From Clostridia bacterium UC5.1-1C12 (GTDB lineage: Bacteria > Bacillota_I > Bacilli_A > Erysipelotrichales > Erysipelotrichaceae), in contig BBZX01000006.1 of NCBI GenBank assembly GCA_001305055.1, forward strand, positions 124,001-188,000: 64,000 bases of DNA, in the 5' to 3' direction. The translations under genes were made by a program, and so were the position numbers. Below are positions 30,621-40,528 of the stretch, piece after piece (within the stretch, counting starts at the first letter, position 1; every line of letters begins with the position of its first letter). Below the pieces are notes generated by a model. That model ran no database searches, was not told where the DNA came from, and saw nothing but the letters and a program-made list of their open reading frames with translations.

Positions 30621-30651
30621 ATACTTCACCTCACAGGATTGTTATTGAATT

Positions 30652-30670
30652 TGATATGAAAATGATATGA
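30652..30670. promoter_or_regulatory. Direct repeat in the AraC/PHP divergent spacer
   Basis: TGATATGA occurs at 30652-30659 and again at 30663-30670, 11 bases apart, about one helical turn. AraC regulators commonly bind direct repeats. Assignment rests on position and spacing. Confidence 0.45.
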
Positions 30671-30731
30671 TACTATTAGATAGCACAGTATAATTATAAC
30701 AATAAAGGTAAACATTACAAGGAGGCAGGCT

Positions 30732-31563
30732 ATGTTTGCAGATTATCATGTACATACGGATTTCAGTGATGATTCCCGTTATCCATTAGAGGATGTAATT
30801 AAAGACGCCATTGCGATGAAAATGGATGAGATTTGTATCACCGATCATGTTGATTATGGTATTAAGGTTGACTGGGACAGCGGTAAAGAAATCGTCTGCC
30901 GGCACGGCGATCCGCTGGCAAATGTTGATTATCCTAAATATATGCGTGCAATTAAAGATATGCAGTCAAAATATGGGGATAAAATAACGATTAAAACCGG
31001 TCTTGAGTTTGGTATCCAAATGCACACGATCGATCAATTTGAACAGCTTTTTCATCGCTATCCATTTGATTTTATTCTTATTATCAGTTCATCAGGTAGA
31101 GGATAAAGAATTTTGGACACAGGATTTTCAGCGTGGCAGAAGTCAGCAGCAATATAATGAACGTTATTATGAGGAAATGCTTAATCTTGTGGAAAACTAT
31201 CAAAACTATAGTGTACTCGCTCATATAGACCTGATTACCAGATATGATGAGGCCGGTATTTATCCCTTTGAGAAAATTAAGCCATTGATTAAGAATATTC
31301 TTAGTATTGTTATCCAGAATGGCAAAGGCATTGAATTTAATACCTCTTATGGCCGTTATGGTTTAAATGATACAACGCCTTCTATTGATATTTTAAAGCT
31401 GTATCATGAGATGGGCGGTAAGCTTATTACCATCGGCAGTGACAGTCATAAGCCTGAGCATCTTGGCGTCGGCTTTGATGAAGCAAAACGGATACTAAAG
31501 AAACTTGGTTTTGAAGCCTTCTGCACTTATCAAAATATGCAGCCTATTTTTCATCAATTATAA
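30732..31563 (+). CDS. PHP-domain phosphatase, HisJ-like (one frame break)
   Basis: About 277 residues across two frames. MFADYHVHTDFSDDS supplies the first metal-binding His residues, CITDHVDYG the next, KTGLEFG a Glu ligand, LSVHQVED and VLAHIDLI further ligands, and TIGSDSHKPEHLG the last Asp-x-His. This is the polymerase-and-histidinol-phosphatase fold as in HisJ-type histidinol-phosphatases. The frame changes near 31076-31086, where one base is too many or two are missing. No other histidine genes are nearby, so another phosphoester substrate is possible. An AAGGAGGCAGG ribosome binding site precedes the ATG. Confidence 0.82.
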
Positions 31564-31565
31564 CT

Positions 31566-31601
31566 AAAAAGCAATCAGAAATGAACCACTGATTGCTTTT
31601 T
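31566..31601. terminator. Bidirectional terminator between PHP and GNAT genes
   Basis: AAAAAGCAATCAG (31566-31578) pairs with CTGATTGCTTTTT (31589-31601). The perfect 13-base stem with A and T ends serves both convergent genes. Confidence 0.9.
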
Positions 31602-31635
31602 ATAATTATTAGATTTTTTTGGTTACCAAGCTGAT

Positions 31636-32165
31636 TTATTCAAATTTCAGCCGGCATTCGACACCTTCATAGGATACGCATCCTTCATTTGCTTTAAAAA
31701 CAATCTCTTTGAAAAGCTGAAACCCAATTTTGTCAGGACACCCTTTGAAGCCTTGTTTGCCTTTGCAACTCTTGCGGCAATTACCTTTAATTCAAGAGTA
31801 TTTTTCGCAAAGTCTAGAATCGCCTTCATCGTTTCTGTGGCATATCCATGACCCCAATACTGGCGGTTAAAGTTATAACTGACCTCAAACAAATTATATT
31901 CCTCTTCATAATAAATAAGTCCGGTTCCAATCAATTCACCGCTTTCCGCTAAGACCACGGCCCAGCGATACCAATGATCAGAGGGTATCTGATTCATTTC
32001 AAAAGTAATCCATTTCTTAGTTTTCTCAAGATCGTTATGACTGCACCAAAACATATATTTGGCAACCTCAGGATCATTCTCCCAGCCATTAAATACATTC
32101 ACTGTATCCCCTTCACAAAAAGGCCTCAACAAAAGTCTCTTTGTTTTTAGAATCGGTGTTTCCAT
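31636..32165 (-). CDS. GNAT acetyltransferase, RimJ/RimL type (one frame break)
   Basis: About 176 residues. The N-terminal METPILKTKRLLLRPF and the acetyl-CoA region NRQYWGHGYATETMKAIL, followed by VAKANKASKGVLTKLGF, are typical of RimJ-like N-acetyltransferases. As written the protein ends early; restoring one base in the AAAAA at 31696-31700 extends it through FKANEGCVSYEGVE to TAA at 31636-31638. The substrate (protein N-terminus or small amine) is unknown. It lies 26 bases upstream of the fucosidase stop but ends the long operon only by position. Confidence 0.82.
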
Positions 32166-32191
32166 AGTTACCTCGTTTTCTGAACAGTTCC

Positions 32192-33512
32192 TTACCTTTT
32201 AAACTTAATCACCAACGCTGGCAGATTTTCAATTGCATCCTCGATGTCAATCACCAGTTTGTCATTCATTTGCAGACTCGCATGAAGCGGTGTGATCAGT
32301 TCAGCCTGACTGCCCTGCGGCAGTAATTCCAAATGTCTGCTTGTCAGCTTGGTACATAATGCATAGACAGCTTCATCAGTACATGTATAATAAATCTCAC
32401 CGCCGTCAATTTGTTCATGCTGGAGCTTGTAAGGCCGTGTTTTATAGATAGCTTCCCCGTGTATTTTAAGCCAAGCGCCTAATTCTTTTAAACGCTGTGC
32501 CTGCAGCGGGCAGATGCTGCCATCTTTTTTAGGCCCAATATTGATCAGCAAATTACCGTTATAAGCAACAGTATCAATCAAAAGCTCAATCAGTTCTCCT
32601 GAGGAAATCAATTCATCCTCGCCTTCAAGCTCATTGTAGCCAAAGGAATGACCGATACCGCGTGTCATTTCCCATTTTTCACTCAGTGAACGTTTCACCC
32701 ATCTTATATTCCTTTGTCGTATAATCGTGATAGCCCTCACCCCAGCGATCATCAATGACACCTTCAGTGACCGTGTTATAGTAATGGGCCAGCAGTTCAG
32801 GAAGCCGCTGCAGTCCGGCATAAGGCCATAAGATATCATTCCAGATCAGGCTTGGTTTATATTCATCAATCAATTCCTTTACCTGATTAAAGGCGTAATC
32901 AGCATATTCCTGAGTATCATTATCCGGATGATCTACCTGATACTGACTCATCATTGGCTGCTTTGAATACTGCCAGTCAATGATTCCTGAATAATAAACA
33001 CCTAAACGTAAATCATTGGCCTTCAGTTCTTGATTCAGTTCCTTAAGAATATCTCGTTTAGGGCCTGTCTTCACTGAATTAAAATCCGTATACTGACTGT
33101 CCCACAGACAATATCCCTCATGATGCTTCGTTGTCAGTACCACATAACCGGCACCTGCTTCTTTAAATAAATCAGCCCATGCCTTAGGATCAAAATGCTC
33201 GCAGGTCAAGCCTTCCGTAAACTGGTTGTAATCAAAATCCTTGCCATAGGTCTTTACATGATGCTCATAGGTAGGGCCATAACCGATTCTCAATGAATTG
33301 AGATACCATTCCGCATAGGGATTATAAGCATACCAGCGCTCATCAAGCTCAACCTCGCCCAACTGCTTGCCAAGCGGCGCATAGGCCGGCACTGAATAGA
33401 GTCCGAAATGGATAAAAATTCCCAGCTTGCAGTCATTGTACCATTCAGTCACCTGATGGCTCATCACCGATTCCTTTGTGGGCTTAAATTTTTCAGTCTG
33501 TAATACCGACAT
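32192..33512 (-). CDS. GH29 alpha-L-fucosidase (one frame break)
   Basis: About 440 residues with no signal peptide, so probably cytoplasmic. KLGIFIHFGLYSVPAYAP, GAGYVVLTTKHHEGYCLW, DLRLGVYYS and KPSLIWNDILWP (with the expected nucleophile Asp) match GH29, and GIGHSFGYN with LLINIGPKKDG matches the later half. The frame changes at TTT 32693-32695. ATG 33512 overlaps the end of the upstream M20 gene by 20 bases, so translation is coupled. It would remove alpha-linked fucose from imported small glycans; a cytoplasmic fucosidase in a nucleoside-type operon is unusual. Confidence 0.88.
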
Positions 33513-34769
33513 ATTGTTTATATTCCTCCATCGTCATTTCCGGTTTGAAATTCTTCTTGATATTATCAGCCAAAGATGGCTCTTCAAGCAGATCAAGCAC
33601 ACTCATTGCCACAATCTTCGCAGGCTCAATGTAAACTTCCTGTTCACTGATTACTTCTAAATCCTTACCATGCATCGTTCCCTTAAAGCCGGTGTAGCCG
33701 AATTGAATGGTTGGAATGAAACAGCCAAGGTCACCGATATCACCTGCCGCGACACTCTTCTCGTCAGTTAAAATCTGATCCGCAGTAGTGAATTCAAGCA
33801 TATTTTTATAAATAATCATGCTTAAATCATGATTCTGATGGAATGGCAGATAGCCCGGCATATCATGTACTTCACATTCACCATTTAAAGCCTGCGCGCA
33901 GTGTTTGGCGGTATGCGTCAGCTGATCGCTGATCGATTGCAGTTTCTGAGTATTGAAAGAGCGCACATATCCCTCATAAACAACATGCGACGGAATTGAA
34001 TTAACCGTATCCCCGCCCTTAGTAATCATGCCGTGAACGCGGTTTTTGTCTTCATCAACAAAGGTTTCACGAAGCATCCCGACAGCACTTTGAAATAATG
34101 CGAAAGCATTTAATGCATTCACACCCTGATCCGGACAGACAGCAGCATGTGAAGCCTTGCCGATGAAATTATATTCTTTATACAGAAAACCAGCCAATGT
34201 GGAATCGACGGAAAATTTATAACCGCGATACTCACCCATGCCATGCATATGAATACATAAATCGATATCATCAAACAGCCGGCAAGCAGCATGTTGGTCT
34301 TTCCTGATAAGGTTTTAATCTTACCGGCTTTCTGCAGTTGTTTACGGTAAGCCAAATCACAGAATTCTTCTGCCGGTGTAAAAAACAGCGTAATCGTGCC
34401 GCCATTCTTTACCGCATCCAATTTCTTCAGGGCGGTAATCGCGCTCAGCATGATGCCTACCTGTGTTGAATGACCACAGCTGTGGGCCGCATGATCAACA
34501 GGATCTGCACAGCGGTGCCCCTGAGTAGGTATCGCATCTAATTCACATATCAGACCGATATGCGGTTTGCCGGAACCGATGGTAATTTCAAACCCTGTCT
34601 CAAAATATTCTTTGCTGACGGTGAAGCCTTCTTTTTTCAAAAAGTCTTGAATCAATGCTTTAGTCTTATGCTCCTTAAAACCTAATTCCGGTGTTTCAAA
34701 CAATCTTTTGCTTAATTCAAGGATTTCATTTGACTGACTGTCAATCAACTCGATACATTGTTTTTTCAT
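33493..34769 (-). CDS. M20-family amidohydrolase, AbgB-like (one frame break)
   Basis: About 425 residues after restoring one base near 34278. LFETPELGFKEHKTK, ICELDAIPTQGHRCADP, AAHSCGHSTQVG and FFTPAEEF are the M20D motifs with metal-binding Asp, His and Glu; KASHAAVCPDQGVNALNA is the dimerisation lid, and the overall order matches p-aminobenzoyl-glutamate or indole-3-acetyl-amino-acid hydrolases. These cytoplasmic enzymes release an amino acid from an acyl amide. AAAGGAGC precedes the ATG. It lies between nucleoside hydrolase and fucosidase. The substrate is unknown. Confidence 0.85.
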
Positions 34770-34790
34770 AAAGCTCCTTTCAAAATAAGT

Positions 34791-34812
34791 AAACCCGGAA
34801 TGATCCGGGTTT
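34791..34812 (-). terminator. Hairpin after the nucleoside hydrolase gene
   Basis: AAACCCGG (34791-34798) pairs with CCGGGTTT (34805-34812). On the minus strand the T-run after the stem is short, so it may only partly stop transcription before the M20 and fucosidase genes. Confidence 0.6.
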
Positions 34813-34814
34813 GT

Positions 34815-35747
34815 TTAATAATTGTTATCTAAGTATTTAATATCTTCTAAAAAATACTCAATGAACTTATCCCGATTACCATGCATTAATACTAAAGTAT
34901 TGCATTTATTCGGATCATTTTCTTGTTCATTTACGACACTCATACCGCGTGTATAGCTGCCATGCGTCACGATATGCACAGGACACATCTTGGTCTCGAA
35001 CAGTTCAGGATGCAGCAGGTGCATTACCGGTACTAAATCGAAAATCGGTGATGTCGTATAACTTCTTTTACGGCCCCATTCAGAGAAGAACTGAAGCAGG
35101 TCATGAACCAGATCGCTGACATAGCCCTGACCCTTTAAAGCATCGATCTCACTGTGCTTAATCGCTACCTCATTACAGATTTCAATAGCGCTTAGCACCA
35201 GCGGTACACCCGCTTCAAATACGATTTTCGCTGCATGCGGATCGGCATACAGATTAAACTCAGCTCGTTCAATAATATTCCCTGAATACAGGCTGCCGCC
35301 CATAATCGTAATGCATTCAATTTTTTCTTTCAGATGCGGATAAGTCTTAAGCAGCATCGCTACATTTGTCAGCGGCGCTAAAGCGATAATCGTAACCTGA
35401 TCCTCACATTCCTCAAGACATTGGCGCATGAATTCAAGCGCGTGCGCCTGAATCGGCATAATCTTTGGCTCAGGCAATACAGGACCGTCCAACCCGCTTT
35501 GACCATGAGCACTTTGCGGCTCCGGCTTCAGCAGGATCGGCTCTTGATAACCCCTTGCCACTTTACCGTCAATACCCAGATAAGTAAGTACGGAACAGAG
35601 ATTTTTAGTAACCTGATCCGTTAAGTTATTGCCGCATACCGTCGTATAACCGAGAATTTCAATTGCTTCCGGATGTGCGAGACATGACAGAATAGCCATG
35701 ATATCATCGTGTCCCGGATCACAGTCAATAATTACTTTACGTGACAT
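34815..35747 (-). CDS. Inosine/uridine-preferring nucleoside hydrolase
   Basis: A 310-residue cytoplasmic enzyme. The calcium site motif IIDCDPGHDDIMAIL lies at the N-terminus, with the GYTTVCGNN region, ITIMGGSLYSGNI, EFNLYADPHAA and the later SPIFDLVPV containing the metal-binding Asp. It splits ribonucleosides into base and ribose. It follows the two permease genes by 7 bases, so nucleosides are the most likely cargo of the transporter. Confidence 0.92.
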   Translation of the reverse strand: MSRKVIIDCDPGHDDIMAILSCLAHPEAIEILGYTTVCGNNLTDQVTKNLCSVLTYLGIDGKVARGYQEPILLKPEPQSAHGQSGLDGPVLPEPKIMPIQAHALEFMRQCLEECEDQVTIIALAPLTNVAMLLKTYPHLKEKIECITIMGGSLYSGNIIERAEFNLYADPHAAKIVFEAGVPLVLSAIEICNEVAIKHSEIDALKGQGYVSDLVHDLLQFFSEWGRKRSYTTSPIFDLVPVMHLLHPELFETKMCPVHIVTHGSYTRGMSVVNEQENDPNKCNTLVLMHGNRDKFIEYFLEDIKYLDNNY

Positions 35748-35754
35748 GAATTAC

Positions 35755-36675
35755 CTACTTTTTAGCTTTCTGATATTCACGCACTGACAGCATAACCAGA
35801 CCAATCAATACGCAGACATAAGGAATGATATTTACCAGCTCGGCCGGCAGATTTGTCAGAATCAGCTGGTTTACTACACCCTGAGCAATCGCAAAGACAA
35901 TGGTTGTAAGCACAACAATCAGGAAGTTGCCTTGACCAACCGCCTCAGCAGCGATACCGATCCAGCCTCTGGATGCCGTCATGTTGCTTGAGAACATGGA
36001 CAGATAACCCATAGACAGATAAGCACCTGCCATAGCTGCCAGAATACCTGAAAGGATAATAGCGATTAAACGCACTTTCTGAACCTTAACACCTACTGAT
36101 TCAGCTGTATGCTCATCAAGACCGCAAGCCTTCATACGCAGACCGAATGGTGTCTTATAAACAAGAATCCAAATCAAAATCGCAAGTACGATGCAGACAT
36201 AGGTTAAGAAATAATGTCCCGATATAATCTCTCCGAGGATGGGTATGTCCTTAATCACCGGTATGTCAATCGTTGGCAGTACCTTTGAAGGCAATGCAGC
36301 CGTTGTGCCCTTGGAACCCGTCCATACTAACAGCAGCCATACGCTGAAGTCAGCCGCAAACAGGTTCAGGGCAATACCGATCATGATTGGATTCGCCTTC
36401 ATCTTCATCGTAAAGAAGGCCATGACCAAAGCCATAATAATACCGATACCAATAGCGCCTAATAAACCAAGCCATGCACTCGCTGTCATTGCACTGAAAT
36501 ACACGCCGAACAAGGCAGCCATGATCATGATACCTTCAACCGCGATATTTGGAATACCGGAAATCGAAGCAACATAGGCACTCATTGACGCAAACATCAA
36601 AGGCACACCTACACGGATAACAACGAAAATAAATGCCGGAGTAAAGAAGGTTGAAACAATATCAATATTATTCAT
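35755..36675 (-). CDS. BMP-type ABC transporter permease (second)
   Basis: A 306-residue polytopic membrane protein of the BMP/NupQ-type permease family: VPLMFASMSAYVASISGIPNIAVEGIMIM, read in pieces, GLDEHTAESVGVKVQKVR and AMAGAYLSMGYLSMFSSNMTASRGWIGIAA. It pairs with the larger permease, whose gene it overlaps by 8 bases, to form the membrane channel of a nucleoside importer. Family assignment is firm and the nucleoside specificity is inferred from the neighbouring hydrolase. Confidence 0.9.
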   Translation of the reverse strand: MNNIDIVSTFFTPAFIFVVIRVGVPLMFASMSAYVASISGIPNIAVEGIMIMAALFGVYFSAMTASAWLGLLGAIGIGIIMALVMAFFTMKMKANPIMIGIALNLFAADFSVWLLLVWTGSKGTTAALPSKVLPTIDIPVIKDIPILGEIISGHYFLTYVCIVLAILIWILVYKTPFGLRMKACGLDEHTAESVGVKVQKVRLIAIILSGILAAMAGAYLSMGYLSMFSSNMTASRGWIGIAAEAVGQGNFLIVVLTTIVFAIAQGVVNQLILTNLPAELVNIIPYVCVLIGLVMLSVREYQKAKK

Positions 36676-37783
36676 CTTTCATTTCCTCCTTTTCATTTTT
36701 AAGCAGCTGTTTTTCACGCCACTTCTTCAAGAAGTACTGTGAAGAAATCAGCAGACATAGAATAACCTCAACAATTGATACTAACTTAACATCGATAACC
36801 GGGCTTGAGTTAGCTAATAATTGCGCACTGGCACGCAGATAACTGATACCGAAAGCCGCAATCAATACACCGATCGGATGGTTTTTTCCAAGCATTGCCA
36901 TCAATGCACCGGTAAAGCCTAAGCCTGGCAATTGTGTCCAGCTGAAACGTTTATAAGTACCCAGTAATTCAATGGCTGAACCGGCACCGCCTAAGAAACC
37001 GGCGATTAAATGCACAGCCATGAATAACGCGAATGAACTCATTCCTGAATACTTCGCAAAACGATCATTTAAACCAGTCATACGAATCGTATAGCCCAGT
37101 TTTGTCTTAAATAACAGAATATAAATTGCTGCCACAGCAATCAGCATTAAAATCAAACCGCTGTGCACCTGCGTTCCATCCATGATAATCGCTAATTTGG
37201 CAGAACTTGTAAATGGTGCTGATGCATTGCCTGAAACACCTTCAACAGCCAGATAAGTTTTAATCAGATAGAAGCCGATACCAAACAGAATACTGTTCAT
37301 CATCAAAGAAATAACCATTTCATTCGCATTATATTTAGCTTTCAGATAACCTGGCAGCAAGGCAATAATCGCTCCCACGATACCAGAGGCAAGAATACAG
37401 ATCCCTGAATCAATGAAACCATTTCCTGTCAAAGGAATCGAACCAACCGCAAAATAGGTACATACAACACCGCAGATATAGAAGATACCTTCTGTACTCA
37501 GGTTAAACAAGCCAGTTCTGAAATACAGCAAGGTAGCTAAACCGGCAAACGTCAGCGGCACCATCTTAATCAATACATAACCGAAATAGAATTTACCCTG
37601 CAGCGGATAAGTAAGCAGCTGAATAAAATCATCAACCGGTGTCTTTGATACAAAACACAAAACAATAAAAGTTACAAATAAAGCGATAACAATAGAAAGC
37701 AGCATACGGATAATTTCAAAAGGCAGATCATCCGTCCACTTGATTTTCTTTTTTGCTACACCATTCTTCAGTGGATTACTCAT
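36668..37783 (-). CDS. BMP-type ABC transporter permease (first)
   Basis: About 371 residues from ATG 37783, which overlaps the ATPase stop and is preceded by AGGGGGG. Features include RTGLFNLSTEGIFYICGV, NANEMVISLMMNSILF, GLNDRFAKYSGMS and GLGFTGALMAMLGKNHP, all typical of NupP/YufP-like permeases with about nine helices. It forms a heterodimer with the following permease. Confidence 0.9.
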   Translation of the reverse strand: MSNPLKNGVAKKKIKWTDDLPFEIIRMLLSIVIALFVTFIVLCFVSKTPVDDFIQLLTYPLQGKFYFGYVLIKMVPLTFAGLATLLYFRTGLFNLSTEGIFYICGVVCTYFAVGSIPLTGNGFIDSGICILASGIVGAIIALLPGYLKAKYNANEMVISLMMNSILFGIGFYLIKTYLAVEGVSGNASAPFTSSAKLAIIMDGTQVHSGLILMLIAVAAIYILLFKTKLGYTIRMTGLNDRFAKYSGMSSFALFMAVHLIAGFLGGAGSAIELLGTYKRFSWTQLPGLGFTGALMAMLGKNHPIGVLIAAFGISYLRASAQLLANSSPVIDVKLVSIVEVILCLLISSQYFLKKWREKQLLKNEKEEMKDE

Positions 37784-39332
37784 AGACAGCCCCCCTGATC
37801 TCTTCTTCACTCTGGTGCTCAACACCAAGCATATAAAGACCTAGCTGACTTTCCGTAATGCCTTTCAGACTCTCAAAGTAAGCTACGATCTCACCTTCAT
37901 ACATGACCAGCAAGCGGTCACTCAGCGCCATAACTTCATTTAAGTCAGCACTGACTAACAGCAATGCAGAGCCATTGTTACGCATATCAATCAGCTGATG
38001 ATGAATATAGTTGGCACTGCCGATATCAATACCGCGTGTCGGCTGTTCAGCTACCATCAAATGCGGATTAGTATTCCACTCACGGGCTACTACAACTTTC
38101 TGAATATTACCACCGGATAATGAATCGATTTTATCATTCTCAGACTTCGTTTTAACGGAGAACTTCTCAATCAGGCGCTTGGCCTCATTATGGATATTCT
38201 TGGTTTTTAAAAAGACTTTACCACTTAAATCACTACGTTCGTAATATGTAGAAATCATATTATCAGCAATACTAGCTTCAGCTGCGATACCATCACGCAT
38301 ACGATCCTCAGGAATATATGAAAGACCGCTTTCACGTTTTTGATAAATACTCATGCCGCCGACATCAACACCGTCAATCTTAATCACACCCTCCTGCTTA
38401 TTGCGCAGACCGGTGATAATTTGAATCAGTTCCTCTTGTCCATTGCCCTGAACACCGGCAATACCGAGGATTTCTCCCTGCTTGATCGAGAAATTAATAT
38501 CATGCAGCTTCTTAACACCTTTTTCAGCAAAGCTCAGACCGGCAACATCAAGAATCACCTTAGCGTCCTCAACCGGCTTTTTAAACTCATCATATGAATT
38601 TTCAAGCTTTCTGCCGATAATCAGCTCTGTCAGCTGATCAATCGTAACATCCTTCGCGTCATGCGTTCCTTTAGTTTCACCGTTACGGATAACTGTAATA
38701 CGGTCTGAAATCTGTTTAACTTCATTCAGCTTATGGGAAATAAAGACGATCGTATGACCTGTTTCTTTAAAGTATTTCAGCTGTTCAAACAATGCCTCAG
38801 TCTCCTGCGGTGTTAATACAGCTGTCGGTTCATCAAGAATAATTAACTCCGCATTGCGGTACAGTGTTTTCAAAATTTCAACCTTCTGTTTAGCGCTAAC
38901 CGTCAGCGCGCTGACCTTCTGTGTAACATCGACATCAAAATTATATTTCTTAGCCAGTTCCTGCGTCTGTGCAATTGCTGACTTCATGTCAATAAACACA
39001 CCTTTTTTAGGTTCACTGCCCAATACGATATTCTGCGCAACTGTGAAGGAAGGAATCAGCATAAAATGCTGATGAACCATACCGATACCATTCTTGATCG
39101 CTTCCATTGAATCGTTAAAATGCACTTCATTCCCTTTATAGTAAATTTTACCGTTCGTCTGCTTTTCAATGGCAAATATAATCTTCATCAATGTTGATTT
39201 ACCGGCGCCATTCTCACCAACAATGGAATGAATTTCGCCTTTTCTGAATTCAATATTGATATCCCTATTCGCAACAACACCATTCGAATAGATCTTCGTA
39301 ATATTCTCTAATTTTAAGATTGTCTCATTCAT
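37776..39332 (-). CDS. BMP-type ABC transporter ATPase with two nucleotide-binding domains
   Basis: A 518-residue protein with tandem ABC domains, as in NupO and sugar-type ATPases. The first has Walker A GENGAGKSTLM, a short LTVSAKQKVEILKTL signature region and ELIILDEPTAVLTPQE. The second has GVQGNGQEELIQ (a degenerate Walker A) and LSGGNIQKVVVAREW with VAEQPTRGID. Only the first site keeps the full Walker A, which is normal for this family. It energises uptake through the two permeases. Confidence 0.93.
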   Translation of the reverse strand: MNETILKLENITKIYSNGVVANRDINIEFRKGEIHSIVGENGAGKSTLMKIIFAIEKQTNGKIYYKGNEVHFNDSMEAIKNGIGMVHQHFMLIPSFTVAQNIVLGSEPKKGVFIDMKSAIAQTQELAKKYNFDVDVTQKVSALTVSAKQKVEILKTLYRNAELIILDEPTAVLTPQETEALFEQLKYFKETGHTIVFISHKLNEVKQISDRITVIRNGETKGTHDAKDVTIDQLTELIIGRKLENSYDEFKKPVEDAKVILDVAGLSFAEKGVKKLHDINFSIKQGEILGIAGVQGNGQEELIQIITGLRNKQEGVIKIDGVDVGGMSIYQKRESGLSYIPEDRMRDGIAAEASIADNMISTYYERSDLSGKVFLKTKNIHNEAKRLIEKFSVKTKSENDKIDSLSGGNIQKVVVAREWNTNPHLMVAEQPTRGIDIGSANYIHHQLIDMRNNGSALLLVSADLNEVMALSDRLLVMYEGEIVAYFESLKGITESQLGLYMLGVEHQSEEEIRGAVYE

Positions 39333-39354
39333 CTGTTCACCTTCTTTTTATACA

Positions 39355-39388
39355 AAGAATGCTCTAACTTCATTATTAGAGCATTCTT
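39355..39388 (-). terminator. Hairpin between the binding protein and ATPase genes
   Basis: AAGAATGCTCTAA (39355-39367) pairs with TTAGAGCATTCTT (39376-39388), a perfect 13-base stem. It has little T-run on the minus strand, so it more likely stabilises the 3' end of the binding-protein message or partly terminates it, giving more binding protein than transporter. Confidence 0.65.
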
Positions 39389-39409
39389 GCATTCAGTTTG
39401 AATAATTAA

Positions 39410-40503
39410 TTATTTAGAAGTTAATTCAGCCCATGCAGCTTCATCAGCCTGACAGTCAACAACATCAACTTCGCCAGCTTTTAATTTGTCAGCATATTCT
39501 TTGAATTTAGCCATTTCTTCATCAGTCATATTAGCTTTGAAGAAATCATTCTCAGCAACACCAACACCGTCTTCAGCATAACCTAATACTTCAAGTGTAC
39601 CAAATGGAGCTGTTCCGTCAAGGATTTGTCCAACTGCTCTAAGGATAGCCTGGTCACAGTTCTTCAGACCTGAAGTTAATACGTGGTCAGCAAGATCCGG
39701 CTGATTAGCTAATGTAACATGCTGGTCAGCATCAACACCGATTGCCCAGAAGTCAGCTTGTGCAGCAGCTTCGATCATACCGTTACCAGCACCGCCGGCA
39801 GCATGGAAGATTACGTCTGCGCCTTGTGAATTCATATTTAATGCAATTTCTTTAGCCTTTGCAGTATCCTGGAAATCACCTACGAAACCGCTTAATACTT
39901 TAATATCTGGATTAACATCTCTGGCACCCTGATAGAAGCCGCCTAAGAATTGTTTGATACCGCCGATTTCCATACCGCCGACACAGCCTACAACACCGCT
40001 CTGTGATTTAACAGCAGCAACTACGCCAGCCAGATAACCGATATCCTGTGAAGCATAAGCAACACCGTAAACGTTAGGCAGATTGTTTAATTCTGGATCA
40101 GAATAGTCAAAGTTGAAGAATTTGATGTCAGGGAATTGTTCCGCAACTTCTAGCATATATGATTCATACTGGAAGTTACCTGAAATGATAACATCATAGC
40201 CATCCTGTGCTGTCTGCAGATAAGCAGAAGCCCAGCCAGCTTCATCAGTACCCATTTCTACCAGTTTTGTTTCAACCTTATCGCCGTATTGTTCCGCAAC
40301 AAGTTTCAAACCATTGTTCGTGATGTCGAAATATGACTGGTCACCGATATAAGGCAATACTAATGCAACTTTCAGCTTTTCATCACCAGATGGCGTATCA
40401 CCGTTATCTTTTGGTGTGTCAGCTTCACCGCCATTACCTGATGAGCATGCTGCCAGGCCTAGCGTCATAACAGCAACTAAGCAATACTTCAAAAATTTTT
40501 CAT
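39410..40503 (-). CDS. BMP-family nucleoside-binding lipoprotein (one frame break)
   Basis: About 364 residues. The lipobox LAACSSG anchors it outside the membrane, and ALVLPYIGDQSYFDITNNGL, GAGNGMIEAAAQ and AIGVDADQHVTL fit the BMP/PnrA-type solute-binding fold. The start is ATG 40503, after AGGAGGACAAAAGG; the leader MK(K/N)FLKYCL joins the body if one base is restored in the AAAAATTTTT at 40491-40500. It captures nucleosides for the downstream ABC importer. Confidence 0.92.
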
Positions 40504-40528
40504 TCCTTTTGTCCTCCTAAATGAAAAT

